DNA from: Prorocentrum cordatum | Lineage: Eukaryota > Sar > Dinophyceae > Prorocentrales > Prorocentraceae | Assembly: GCA_963575745.1 (NCBI GenBank) | Contig: CAUYUJ010003570.1 | Coordinates: 61,001 to 125,000 of the forward strand | DNA: 64,000 nt | Direction: 5' to 3' | Shown: positions 49,901 to 62,875 of the stretch, one piece after another | Layout: each line of letters opens with the position of its first letter | Numbering within the stretch: position 1 is the stretch's first letter | The notes under the pieces: generated by a model | Databases searched by the model: none | What the model saw: the letters and a program-made list of their open reading frames with translations, nothing else | What the model was told of the DNA's origin: nothing | Position numbers and translations under genes: made by a program

Positions 49901-52900
49901 CACCAGATAACTGGTGGAGAAAAACCAATTGTTTCACTTGCGTTCCGGGCCTCAGCATGAGGCAATGCATTGCCACTCAATACGGTTTCCATACGGCGCA
50001 AGCACACCAGGTGACCCACGAAGGGTGGGTCACCAGAAAACTGGTTGAGAAAAACCAGCTGGTTCACTTGCATTCTGGGCCTCAACATGAGGCGATGCAT
50101 TGCCACTCAACACGTTTCCCATGCGGCGCAAACACACCAGGTGACCCACGAAGGGGTGGGTCACCAGAAAACTGGTTGAGAAAAACCAACTGTTTCATCT
50201 GCATCCTGGGCTCGTTATGAGGCGACGCATTGCCACTCAATACGTTTTCCATACGGCGCAAACACAAAAGGTGACCCACGAAGGGGTGGGTCACCAGAAA
50301 ACTGGTTGAGAAAAAACCAAATGTTTCACGTGCATTCTGGGCCTCAGCATGAGGCGATGCATTGCCACTCAATACGATTTCAATGCGGTGCAAGCACACC
50401 AGGTGACCCACGAAGGGGTGGGTCACCAGAAAACGGGTGGAGAAAAACAAATTGTTTCACGTGCATTCTGGGCCTCGTCATGAGGCGATGCGCTGCCACT
50501 CAATATGTTTACCATACGGCGCAAAGCACAACAAGTGACCCACGAAGGCTTGGGTCACAAGAAAACCGGTTGATAAAAACCAATTGTTTCACTTGCATTC
50601 TGGGCATCAACGCGAGGCGACGCATTGCCACCCAGTACCTTTTCCATACGGCGCAAGCACACCACGTGACCCACGAAGGGGTGGGTCACCAGAAAAGTGG
50701 TTGAGAAAAACCAATTGTTTCATGTGCATTCTGGGCCTCAACATGAGGCGATGCATTGCCACTCATTGCGTTTTCCGTACGGCGCAAGCACACCAGGTGA
50801 CCCACGAAGGGGTGGGTCACCAGAAGCCTGATTGAGAACAACAAATTGTTTCACCTGCATTCTGGGCCTCAACATGAGGCGACGCACTGCCACTCAATAT
50901 GTTTGCCATACGGCGCAAGCACACCAGGTGACCCACGAAGGGGTGGGTCACCAGAAAACTGGTTGAGAAAAGCAAATCGTTTCACCTGCATCCTGGGCCT
51001 CGTCATGAGGCGATGCACTGCCACTCAATATGCTTGCCATACGGCGCAAGCGCGCAGGGTGACCCACGAACGGGTGGATCACCAGAAAACTGATTGAGAA
51101 AAATATACGGTTTCACTTGCATTCTGGGCATCAACATGAAGCGAGGCACTGCCACTCAATACGTTTTCCGTGCGGCGCAAGCACACCAGTTGACCCACGA
51201 AGGGGTGGGTCACCAGAAAATTGTTTGAGAAAAACCAATTGTTGCAGTTGCGTTTTGGGCCTCAACATGAGGCGACGCACTGCCACTCAATGCGATTTCG
51301 AAACGTCGCACGCACACCAGGTGACCCACGAAGGGGTGGGTCACCAGAAAACTGGTGGAGAAAAGCCACTTGTTTCACTTGCGTTCTGGGCCTCAACATG
51401 AGGCGATGCATTGCCACTCAATACGGTTTCCATACGGCGCAAGCGCACCAGGTGACCCACGAAGGGGTGGGTCACCAGAAATCTGGTTGAGAAAAACCAA
51501 TTGTTTCACTTGCATTTTGGGCCTCAACATGCGGCGACGCATTGCCACTCAATACGTTTTCCATGCGGGGCAGGCACACCAGGTGACCCACGAAGGGGTG
51601 GGTCACCAGAAAAGTGGTTGAGAAAAACAAATCGTTTCATCTGCATCCTGGGCCTCGTCATGAGGCGATGCGCTGCCACTCAATACGTTTGCCGTACGGC
51701 GCAAGCACAACAAGTGACCCACGAAGGCGTGGGTCACCAGAAAACTGGTTGAGAAAAACCATGCGTTTCACTTGCATTCTGAGCCTCAACATGAGGCGAC
51801 GCACTGCCACCCAATGCTTTTCGATACGGCGCAAGCACAGCAGGTCACCCACGAAGGGGTGGGCCACCAGAAAACTGATTGAGAAAAACCAGCCGTTTCA
51901 CTTGCATTCTGGGCATCAGCATGAGGCGACGCATTGCCACTCAATCCGTTTTCCATACGGCGCAAGCACACCAGGTGACCCACGAAGAGGTGGGTCACCA
52001 GAAAACAGGTTGAGAAAAACCCATTGTTTCACTTGCATTCTGGGACTCAACATGACGCGATGCATTGCCACTCATTGCGTTTTCCGTACGGCGCAAGCAC
52101 ACCTGGGTCACCAGAAGACTGGTTGAGAAAAACCAATTGTTTCACTTGCATTCTGGGCCTCAATATGAGGCGACGCATTGCCACTCAATGCGTTTTCCAT
52201 GCGGCGCAAACACACCAGGTGACCCACGAAGGGGTGGGTCACCAGAAAACTGACAACAACAAATTGTTTCACCTGCATCCTGGGCCTCAACATGAGGCTG
52301 AGGCGACGCACTGCCACTCAATGCGTTTTCGATACGGCGCAAGCACACCAGGTGACCCACGAAGGGGTGGGTCACCAGAAACCCGGTTGAGAAAAATAAT
52401 TTTTTTCACTTGCATTCTGGGCATCAGCATGAGGCGACGCACTGCCACTCAATACGTTTTCCATGCGGCGCAAGCACACTGGGTGACCCACGAAGGGGTG
52501 GGTCACCAGAAAACTTGTTGAGAAAAACCAGTTCTTTCACTTGCATTCTGGGCCTGAACATGGGGCGACGCACTGCCACTCAATGCGATTTCGATACGTC
52601 GCAAGCACACCAGGTGACCCACGAAGGGGTGGGTCACCAGAAAACTGGCTGAGAAAAACCAACTGTTTCAGTTGCATTCTGGGCCTCAACATGAGGCGAT
52701 GCATTGCCACTCGATACGTTTTCCAAGAGGCGCAAGCACACCAGGTGACCCACGAAGGGGTGGGTCACCAGAAAACTGGTGGGGAAAAACAAATTCTTTC
52801 ACCTGCATCCTGGGCCTCGTCATGAGGCAACGCACTGCCACTCAATAAGTTGTCGATACGTCGCAAGCACACCAGGTGACCCACGAAGGGGTGGGTCACG

Positions 52901-55900
52901 AGAAAACTGGTTGAGACAAACCATGTGTTTCATTTGCATCCTGGGCCTCGTCATGAGGCAATGCATTGCAACTCAATACGTTTGCCACGGCGCAAGCACA
53001 TCGGGTGACCCACGAAGGGGTGGGTCACCAGAAAACAGGTTGAGCAACAACCATTTGTTCCACTTGTACTGTGGGCCTCAACATGAGGCGACGCACTGCC
53101 ACTCAATGCGTTTTCGATACGGCGCAAGCACACCAGGTGACCCACGAAGGGGTGGGTCACCAGAAACCCGGTTGAGAAAAACAAATTGTTTCACTTGAAT
53201 TCTGGGCATCAACATGAGGCGATGCATTGCCACTCAATAGGTTTTCCATGCGGCGCAAGCACACCGGGTGACCCACGAAGGGGTGGGCCACCAGAAAACT
53301 GGTTGAGAAAAACAATTCGTTTCACTTGCATTCTGGGCATCAACACGAAGCGAGGCATTGACACTCGATACGTTTCCCATACGGCGCAAGCACACCAGGT
53401 GACCCACGAAGGGTGGGTCACCAGAAAACTTGTTGAGAAAAACCAATCGTTTCACTTGCACTCTGGGCCTCACTCAACATGAGGCGACGCACTGCCACTC
53501 AATGCGATTTCGAAACGTCGCAAGCACACCAGGTGACCCACGAAGGGGTGGGTCACCAGAAAACTGGTTGAGAAAAACCAATGGTTTCACTTGCATTCTG
53601 GGCCTCAATATGAGGCGACGCATTGCCATTCAATGCGTTTTCCATGCGGCGCAAGCACACCAGGTGACCCACGAAGGGGTGGGTCACCAGAAAACTGGTG
53701 GAGAAAAACCAATTGTTTCACTTGCGTTCTGGGCCTCGTCATGAGGCGATGCATTGCCATTCAATACGTTTCCCATGCGGCGCAAGCACACCAGGTGACC
53801 CACGCAAGGGTGGGTCACCAGAAAACTGGTTGAGAAAAACCAACTGTTTCACTTGCATTGTGGGCCTCAACATGAGGCGATGCACTGCCACTCAATACGT
53901 TTCCCATGCGGCGCAAGCACACCAGGTGACCCACGAAGGGGTGGGTCACCAGAAAACTGGTTGAGAAAAACCAATTGTTTCACTTGCATTCTGGGCCTCA
54001 GCATGAGGCGACGCACTGCCACTCAATAAGTTTTCGATTCGGCGCAATCACACCAGGTGACCTACGGAGGGGTGGGTCACCGGAAAACTGGTTAAGAAAA
54101 GCCAATTGTTTCACTTGCATTCTGGGCCTCGTCATGAGGCGATGCGTTGCCACTCAATACGTTTCCCATACGGCGCAAGCACGCCAGGTGACCCACGAAG
54201 GGGTGGGTCACCAGAAAACTGGTTGAGAAAAACAAATTGTTTCACGTGCGTTCTGGGCCTCAACATAAGGCGAGGCATTACCACTCAATACGTTTTCCAT
54301 GCGGCGCAAGCACACCAGGTGACCTACGAGGGGGGGGGGGTCACCAGAAAACTGGTTGAGAGAAACAAATTGTTTCACTTGCATCCTGGGCCTCCACATG
54401 AGGCGACGCACTGCCACTCAATGAGTTTTCGATACGGCGCAAGCACACCAGGTGACCCACGAAGGGGTGGGTCACCAGAAAACTGGTTGAGGAAAACAAA
54501 TTGTTTCACCTGCATCCTGGGCCTCGTCATGAGGCGATGCACTGCCACTCAATCTGTTTGCCATACGGCGCAAGCACACCAGGTGACCCACGAAGGGGTG
54601 GGTCACCAGACAACTGGTTGAGAAAAACCACCTGTTTCACTTGCGTTCTGGGCCTCAGCATGAGGCAATGCGTTGCCACTCAATACGTTTCCCATGCGGC
54701 GCAACCACACCAGGTGACCCACGCAAGGGTGGGTCACCAGAAAACTGGTTGAGAAAAACCAACTGTTTCACTTGCATTTTGGGCCTCAACATGAGGCGAC
54801 GCATTGCCACTCAATACGTTTCCCATGCGGCGCAAGCACACCAGGTGACCCACGAAGGGGTGGGTCACCAGAAAACTGGTTGAGGGAAAACAATTGTTTC
54901 ACTTGCATTGAAGGCCTCCACATGAGGCGACGCATTGCCACTCAATAGGTTTTCCATACAGCGCAAGCACACCTGGTGACCCACGAAGGGGTGGGTCACC
55001 AGAAAACTGGTTGAGAAAAACCAACTGTTTCACTTGCATTCTGGGCCTCAACATGAGACGATGCATTGCCACTCAATAAAATTTCCATGCGGGGCAAGCA
55101 CACCAGGTGACCCACGAAGCGGTGGGTCACCAGAAAACTGGTGGAGAAAAACCAATTGTTTCACCTGCATCCTGGGCCTCGTCAGGACGCGATGCACTGC
55201 CACTCAATGTTTACCATGCGGCGCAAGCACAACAGGTGACCCACGAAGGCGTGGGTCACCAAAAAACTTGTTGAGAAAAACGACTTGTTTCACTTGCGTT
55301 CTGGGCCTCAACGTGAGGCGACGCATTGCCACTCAGTACGTTTGCCATACGGCGCAAGCACGCCGGGTGACCCACGAAGGGGTGGGTCACCAGAAAACTG
55401 GCTGAGAAAAACCAATTGTTTCACTTGCATTCTGGGCCTCAACATGAGGCGATGCATTGCCATTCGATATGTTTGCCATACCGCGCAAGCACGCCAGGTG
55501 ACCCACGAAGGGGTGGGTCACCAGAAACCCAATTGAGAAAAACAAGTTGTTTCACTTGCATTCTGGGCATCAACATGAGGCGATGTATTGCCACTCGATA
55601 CGTTTTCCATGCGGCGCAAGCACACCGGGTGACCCACGAAAGGGTGGGGCACCGGAAAAACTGGTTGAGAAAAACACACTGTTTCACTTGCATTCTGGGC
55701 ATCAACATGAAGCGAGGCATCGCCACTCAATACGTTTTCCATACGGCGCAAGCACACCAGGTGACCCACGGAGGGTGGGTCACCAGAAAACTGGTTGAGA
55801 AAAACCAATCGTTACACTTGCATTCTGGGCCTCACGCAACATGAGGCGACGCACTGCCACTCAATGCGATTTCGAAACGTCGCAAGCACACCAGGTGACC

Positions 55901-58900
55901 CACGAAGGGGTGGGTCACCAGATAACTGGTGGAGAAAAACCAATTGTTTCACTTGCGTTCTGGGCCTCAGCATGAGGCAATGCATTGCCACTCAATACGG
56001 TTTCCATACGGCGCAAGCACACGAGGTGACCCACGAAGGGTGGGTCACCAGAAAACTGGTTGAGAAAAGCCAGCTGGTTCACTTGCATTCTGGGCCTCAA
56101 CATGAGGCGATGCATTGCCACTCAACACGTTTTCCATGCGGCGCAAACACACCAGGTGACCCACGAAGGGGTGGGTCACCAGAAAACTGGTTGAGAAAAA
56201 CCAACTGTTTCATCTGCGTCCTGGGCTCGTTATGAGGCGATGCGTTGCCACTCAATACGTTTTCCATGCGGCGCAAGCACACCAGGTGACCCACGAAGGG
56301 GTGGGTCACCAGAAAACTGGTTGAGAAAAACCAATTGTTTCACCTGCATCCTGGGCCTCAACATGAGGCGATGCATTGCCACTGAATATGTTTGCCATAC
56401 GGCGCAAGCACAAAAGGTGACCCACGAAGGGGTGGGTCACCAGATAACTGGTTGAGAAACAAATGTTACATTTGCATTCTGGGCCTCAACATGAGGCGAC
56501 GCATTGCCACTCAATACGTTTTCCATACGGCGCAAGCACACCAGGTGACCCACGAAGGGGCGGGTCACCAGAAAACTGGTTGAGAGAAACAAATTGTTTC
56601 ACTTGCATCCTGGGCCTCCACATGAGGCGATGCATTGCCATTCAATACGTTTTCCATACGGCGCAAGCGAACCAGGTGACCCACGAAAAGGGGTGGGTCA
56701 CCAGAAAAATGGTTGAGAAAAACCAATTGTTTCACTTGCATCCTGGGCCTCGTCATGAGGCGACGCACTGCCACTCAATACGTTTGCCATACGGCGCAAG
56801 CACACCAGGTGACCCACGAAGGGGTGGGTCACCAGAAAACTGGTTGAGAAAAACAAATCGTTTCACCTGCATCCTGGGCCTCGTCCTGAGGCGATGCGCT
56901 GCCACTCAATACGTTTGCCGTACGGCGCAAGCACACCAGGTGACCCACGAAGGGGTGGGTCACCAGAAAACTGGTTGAGAAAAACCAATTGTTTCACTTG
57001 CATTCTGGGCCTCAACATGAGGCGAGGCATTGCCACTCAATGCGTTTTCCATGCGGCGCAAGCACACCAGGTGACCCACGGAGGGTGGGTCACCAGAAAA
57101 CTGGTTGAGAAAAACCAATTGTTTCACTTGCATCCTGGGCCTCAACATGAGGCGACGCACTGCCACTCAATAAGTTTTTGATACGGCGCAAGCACACCAG
57201 GTGACCCACGAAGGAGTGGGTCACCAGAAAACTGGTGGAGATAAAAACAATTGTTTCATTTGCATTGTGGGCCTCCACATGAGGCGACGCATTGCCACTC
57301 AATACGTTTTCCATACGGCGCAAGCACAAAAGGTGACCCACGAAGGGGTGGGTCACCAGAAAACTGGTTGAGAAAAAACCAAATGTTTCACGTGCATTCT
57401 GGGCCTCATCATGAGGCGATGCATTGCCACTCGATACGATTTCAATGCGGTGCAAGCACACCAGGTGACCCACGAAGGGGTGGGTCACCAGAAAACGGGT
57501 GGAGAAAAACAAATTGTTTCACGTGCATTCTGGGCCTCGTCATGAGGCGACGCACTGCCACTCAATATGTTTACCATACGGCGCAAAGCACAACAGGTGA
57601 CCCACGAAGGCTTGGGTCACCAGAAAACCGGTTGAGAAAAACCAAGCGTTTCACTTGCATTCTGGGCCTCAACGCGAGGCGACGCATTGCCAACCGGTAC
57701 GTTTTCCATACGGCGCAAGCACACCACGTGACCCACGAAGGGGTGGGTCACCAGAAAAGTGGTTGAGAAAAACCAATTGTTTCATTTGCATTCTGGGCCT
57801 CAACATGAGGCGATGCATTGCCACTCATTGCGTTTTCCGTACGGCGCAAGCACACCAGGTGACCCACGAAGGGGTGGGTCACCAGAAGCCTGATTGAGAA
57901 CAACAAATTGTTTCACCTGCATTCTGGGCCTCAACATGAGGCGATGCACTGCCACTCAATATGTTTGCCATACGGCGCAAGCACACCAGGTGACCCACGA
58001 CGGGGTGGGTCACCAGAAAACTGATTGAGAAAAATATGCGGTTTCACTTGCATTCTGGGCATCAACATGAAGCGAGGCATTGCCACTCAATACGTTTTCC
58101 ATGCGGCGCAAGCACACCAGGTGACCCGCGAAGGGGTGGGTCACCAGAAAATTGGTTAAGAAAAGCCAATTGTTGCAGTTGCGTTTTGGGCCTCAACATG
58201 AGGCGACGCACTGCCACTCAATGCGATTTCGAAACGTCGCAAGCACACCCGGTGACCCACGAAGGGGTGGGTCACCAGAAAACTGGTGGAGAAAAGCCAA
58301 TTGTTTCACTTGCGTTCTGGGCCTCAGCATGAGGCGATGCATTGCCAGTCAATACGGTTTCCATACGGCGCAAGCACACCAGGTGACCCACGACGGGGTG
58401 GGTCACCAGAAAACTGGTTAAGAAAAACCAATTGTTTCACTTGCATTCTGGGCCTCAACATGAGGTGATGCATTGCCACTCCATACGTTCCACACGGCGC
58501 AAGCGCACCATGTGACCCACGAAGGGATGGGTCACGAGAGAACTGGTTGAGAAAAACATGTTACACTTTTATTATGGGCCTCAACATGAGGCGACGCATT
58601 GCTACTCAATACGTTTTCCCTACGGCGCAAGCACACCAAGTGACCCACGAAGGACTGGGTCACCAGAAAACGGGTTGATAAAAAACAAGTGTTTCACTTG
58701 CATTGCGGGCATCCACATGAGGCGATGCATTGCCACTCGCACGTTTTCCATATGGCGAAAGCACACCATGTGAACCACGAAAGGGGTGGGTCACCAGAAA
58801 ACTGGCTGAGAACAACAAATTGTTTCACCTGCATCCTGAGCCTCGTCATGAGGCGATGTACTGCAACTCAATACGATTGCCATACGGCGCAAGCACACCA

Positions 58901-59391
58901 GGTGGTCCACGAAGGCGTGGGTCACCAGAAAACTGGCTGAGAACAACAAATTGTTTCACCTGCATCCTGAGCCTCGTCATGAGGCGATGTACTGCAACTC
59001 AATACGTTTGCCATACGGCGCAAGCACACCAGGTGGTCCACGAAAGCGTGGGTCACCAGAAAACTGGTGGAGAAAAACAAATTGTTTCACTTGCATTCTG
59101 GGCCTCAACATAAGGCGAGGCACTGCCACTCAATAAGTTTTCCATACGGCGCAAGCACACCAGGTGACCCACGAAGGGGTGGGTCACCAGAAAACTGGTT
59201 GAGAAAAACCAAATGTTTCACTTGCATCCTGGGCCTCAACGTGAGGCGACGCATTGCCACTCAGTACGTTTGCCATACGGCGCAAGCACACCCGGTGACC
59301 CACGAAGGGGTGGGTCACCAGAAAACTGGTGGAGAAAAACAAATTGTTTCACTTGCATTCTGGGCCTCAACATGAGGCGATGCATTGCCAC
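40921..59391 (+). repeat. 131-bp satellite array, block 5 (~141 monomers)
   Basis: The longest uninterrupted block, same orientation. The first part repeats block 4. From about 46.8 kb a second internal duplication begins: 46.77-50.2 kb matches 52.78-56.2 kb at offsets of 6,008-6,015 bp, and 50.3-51.0 kb matches 57.38-58.0 kb at 7,062 bp. Near 54320-54345 the stem arm has become a G-run (GAGGGGGGGGGG). The last monomer is cut at GCATTGCCAC, where the next insertion starts. No gene is supported. Confidence 0.97.
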
Positions 59392-59519
59392 GCGGGTGGC
59401 CGGAGGGGTCTTTTTCGACTCCTGGGAGGGCTAAAATTCGACACCCCTCACGAGGATTCTGGCCCCGACGGGGGGGGGGAGAAAAATGCTCGCCCCATAT
59501 GTGATCGATCGCCCGACAG

Positions 59520-59828
59520 ATGGCCCCAAGATTCCTCCCAGACCCCTCCCAAAGAGCCCCAAGAGGCCCCAAGAGGCCTCCAAGAGGCCCCCCAGATGCC
59601 CCCAAGAGGCCCCCAAGAGGCCCCAAGAGGCTCCCCCGAGGCACCCAAGACGCTCCTGGAAGCCCCTGGAGCCGCCAAGAGGCCCCCAAGACGCCCCAAA
59701 CGGCCTCCAAGAGGCTCCCAAGAGGCCCGAAGAGGCTCCCCCAAGGCACCCAAGACGCTCCTAGAAGCCCCTGGGGCCGCCAAGAGGCCCCGAAGACGCC
59801 CCAAAAGGCCTCCAAGAGGCTCCCAAAA
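59520..59828 (+). repeat. CCCCAAGAGG minisatellite
   Basis: Degenerate 10-11-bp units (CCCCAAGAGGC, CCTCCAAGAGG) repeated about 20 or more times, with a longer repeat of roughly 110-115 bp inside it (AGGCACCCAAGACGCTCCT at 59640 and 59745). Confidence 0.85.
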
Positions 59829-60291
<463 letters not shown>

Positions 60292-60292
<1 letters not shown>

Positions 60293-60750
60293 AGGGGCCC
60301 GAACGACTTGCACCAGGACGAGGTGCCCGAACGCCTCACGCCACGAGGAGCCCGAACGACTCACACCAGGACGAGGGGCCCGAACGACTCACACCACGAA
60401 GAGCCCGAACGACTCACACCAAAGGAGGGGCCCGAACGACTCACACCAGGACGAGGCGCCCGAACGACTCACACCACGAGGAGCCCGAACGACTCACACC
60501 ACGACGAGGGCCCCGAACGACTCACACCACGAGGAGCCCGAACGAGTCACACCAGGAGGAGGGGCCCGAACGACTCACACCAGGACGAGGGGCCCGAACA
60601 ACTCACACCACGAGAAGCCCGAACGACTCACACCAGGACGAAGAGCCCGAACGACTCACACCACGAAGAGCCCGAACGACTCACACCAGGAAGAAGGGCC
60701 CGAACGACTCACACCAGGACGAGAAACCCCAAACGACTCAAACCACGAGG
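60292..60750 (+). repeat. 24-27-bp GAACGACTCACACC repeats
   Basis: About 17 units of CCCGAACGACTCACACCA followed by alternating CGAGGAG or GGACGAGGGG tails, giving 24-bp and 27-bp forms. Both lengths are multiples of three, so one reading frame stays open, but the product is purely repetitive and unlike any known protein. Confidence 0.85.
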
Positions 60751-60946
60751 AGCGTTTTCTGTCCCTCCTCCTCCGCCTCGTCCTTCTCCCGCTCCCACCA
60801 CAAGGAGGATGTACAAGGAGGCGGGAGGAAGGAGGTACATGGGAGATATGCGGGGGCAGGCGGAAACACGTCTGAAAAACACGACTGTCGGCATGCTTCG
60901 CAAAACTTGCTGTTTTGATATGGGCTGGTGGGGATACGCGAAACGT

Positions 60947-61620
60947 AAAAAATTGTTTCATCTGAGTTCTGGGCCTCAACATGAAGCGATGCATTGCCAC
61001 TCATACGTTTTCCATTCAGCGCAAGCACACCAAGTGACCGACGACGGGGTGGGTCACCAGAAAACTGGTTGAGAAAAACAAAATGTTCCACTTGCATCCT
61101 GGGCCTCAACATGAGGCGACGCATTGCCACTCAATACGTTTTCCATACGGCGCAAGCACACCAAGTGACCCACGAAGGACTGGGTCACCAGAAAACGGGT
61201 TGATAAAAACCAATTGCCTGCATCCTGGGCCTCGTCATGATGCGACGCACTGCCACTCAATATGTTCACCATACGGCGCAAGCACAACAGGTGACCCACG
61301 AAGGCGTGGGTCACCAGAAAACTGGTTGAGACAAACCAATTGTTTCACTTGCATTCTGGGCCTCAACGTGAGGCGACGCATTGCCACTCAGTACGTTTGC
61401 CATGCGGCGCAAGCACACCGGGTGACCCACGAAAGGGGTGGGTCAACAGAAAACTGGTTGAGAAAAACCAGCTGTTTCACTTGCATTCTGGGCCTCAACA
61501 TGAGGCGATGCATTGCCACTCGATGCGTTTTCCATACGGCGCAAGCACACCAGGTGACCCACGAAGGGGTGGGTCACCAGAAAACTGGTGGAGAAAAACT
61601 AATTGTTTCACTTGCATTCT
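60947..61620 (+). repeat. 131-bp satellite array, block 6 (~5 monomers)
   Basis: Last five monomers, same orientation. The right edge is abrupt: TTGTTTCACTTGCATTCT, then AAACTTTCCTCTGAG of the unique flank. One monomer near 61215 has lost TTTCACT (CAATTGCCTGCATCC). Confidence 0.95.
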
Positions 61621-62183
61621 AAACTTTCCTCTGAGAAATGGGGTAAGATGCCAAAGGAATTAAGGTCTCACGATCACTACGCTCAGTGGTAGGGGGTATG
61701 GGATGAGACATCGATGAAACAATCTGTTATCCGTGAAGCAAATGCACTCAAGTATAGGAAGGGAGGAGGCCGGCCGGCCGACGCCCGGACGCGGGCGCGC
61801 AGCAGCACGCTCCTTTTCTCACTCGAGCAGCAAAAGGCTGCAGGATGCAGTAACAGTAATGTCAAGGTATGACAAGGCAGGCAGAAGGAGAGGCAACTAT
61901 ATGATGAGGCGGAGAGGAGCATATCTACTCGCCCCGCGGCTACTCGCCCCGCGGCGGGCTTCGTAGAGCAACTCAAGCCACAGCCCACCCGGCCTGTGCA
62001 TATATACAGCCACCGGAGCGAACCCCAAAAGCATTTTACCGCTCAACGGTGGTTGCCAGGGGGCTAAAGGCCGAAGAAACCCGACGAATCCCACCAATAG
62101 TTAAAGTAAAGCCTCTCTCGCCGAAACGACTGGGTCGTTCGGTCGATGCCAATGCGACTTGGTCGTTTGGCTCGCATCCTCAC
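61621..62183 (+). other. Unique flank, no gene seen
   Basis: About 560 bp between the satellite and the minus-strand ORFs. It contains a 15-bp direct repeat (CTACTCGCCCCGCGG at about 61926 and 61941), a GC-rich GGCCGGCCGGCC stretch (about 61769-61780), and TATATA at about 62006-62012, which on the minus strand lies downstream of the hypothetical ORFs. It could be the 3' end or LTR of the element encoding those ORFs, but no TG...CA ends or matching repeat are visible. Confidence 0.4.
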
Positions 62184-62603
62184 TCACTCGTTGTACCAGG
62201 AGGACTGCGAGCGCGAAGGCGGTGCAGGAGGTTTCGGAGTTGAAGATGAAGAACCTCCCTTCTGTCCAGCTGTCCGATGAGGCGCAGCTGATTTGCCTCC
62301 CTTGCCAGTGCCAGCGCATGGAGCTGGCCAGACGTTCTTGGACTCGCCCATGTTCTCGGCGTGCCCCTTGCCCTCGTCTCTCGAGAGGTAGCGGGTGTAG
62401 GCATTCAGGAACACAAAGTGCCACGCGCGACTGTTGACATCTCTGGGTGGCCTCCAATATATCATGCCGCGGTGAAACCAAGTATCCCTGCATCTCGCCG
62501 GACGCGGAGTACTGCGGGTAGTGGATCGCGGGGTCCCAGGCGCCATCGTCGCGGCCGGCAGCCGTGGCTCCGCCGCGCGCGCGCGGTCATTGGCTGATCC
62601 CAC
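62184..62603 (-). CDS. Hypothetical protein fragment, unrecognised
   Basis: A 139-residue minus-strand frame. The first ~40 residues are Arg/Pro/Ala-rich. The middle (about 40-75) has a more protein-like composition with aromatic residues (D-T-W-F-H-R-G-M-I-Y-W-R-P, F-V-F-L-N-A-Y-T-R-Y-L). The C-terminus is Gly/Ser/Lys/Pro-rich and ends W-Y-N-E. It may be the distal part of the reading frame that begins at 63860, reached through frame changes near 62860 and 62600. I recognise no family. The sudden aromatic-rich segment is the reason to think it codes or once coded. Confidence 0.3.
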   Translation of the reverse strand: MGSANDRARAAEPRLPAATMAPGTPRSTTRSTPRPARCRDTWFHRGMIYWRPPRDVNSRAWHFVFLNAYTRYLSRDEGKGHAENMGESKNVWPAPCAGTGKGGKSAAPHRTAGQKGGSSSSTPKPPAPPSRSQSSWYNE

Positions 62604-62875
62604 GTGTCCCCGTCAGAAGAACGTCTCGAAAAGTCCTGACCCGCCGATGCGGTTTGACCGCTGGCGGAGTAAGGAGACCCAGTGATGTCATCGCTGGCCC
62701 GAGCGTCGTGGAAGCTGGGCGGCCTTGGCGGTGCAGGTGGAGCCGGGCGGCCAGCAGGGCTTGGCCTTGCTGGCGCGGCAGGGGCCCCCTCCGAACTGGC
62801 TGGGCCGTCGGAGGGGTCTTCAGCGTCTCCTTCTTCACGAAGACGCTTTTCTTGCTGCAACTTCGCATATCTCAA
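62462..62875 (-). CDS. Hypothetical Pro/Ala-rich segment, unrecognised
   Basis: A 137-residue minus-strand frame overlapping the 3' end of the next ORF. It starts with a strongly charged helix (A-K-L-Q-Q-E-K-R-L-R-E-E-G-D-A-E) followed by a Pro/Ala/Ser-rich linker. The charged helix looks like a better continuation of the upstream ORF than that ORF's own short tail, so a +1 or -1 shift near 62860 is likely. No domain is recognised. Confidence 0.3.
   Translation of the reverse strand: MRYAKLQQEKRLREEGDAEDPSDGPASSEGAPAAPARPSPAGRPAPPAPPRPPSFHDARASDDITGSPYSASGQTASAGQDFSRRSSDGDTWDQPMTARARRSHGCRPRRWRLGPRDPLPAVLRVRRDAGILGFTAA

Noticed and set aside
61660-61730. tRNA-like sequence (ACGCTCAGTGGTAGGGGG resembles a D-arm/box A)
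   Set aside because: No acceptor, anticodon or T-arm pairing and no GGTTCGANTCC box B downstream.
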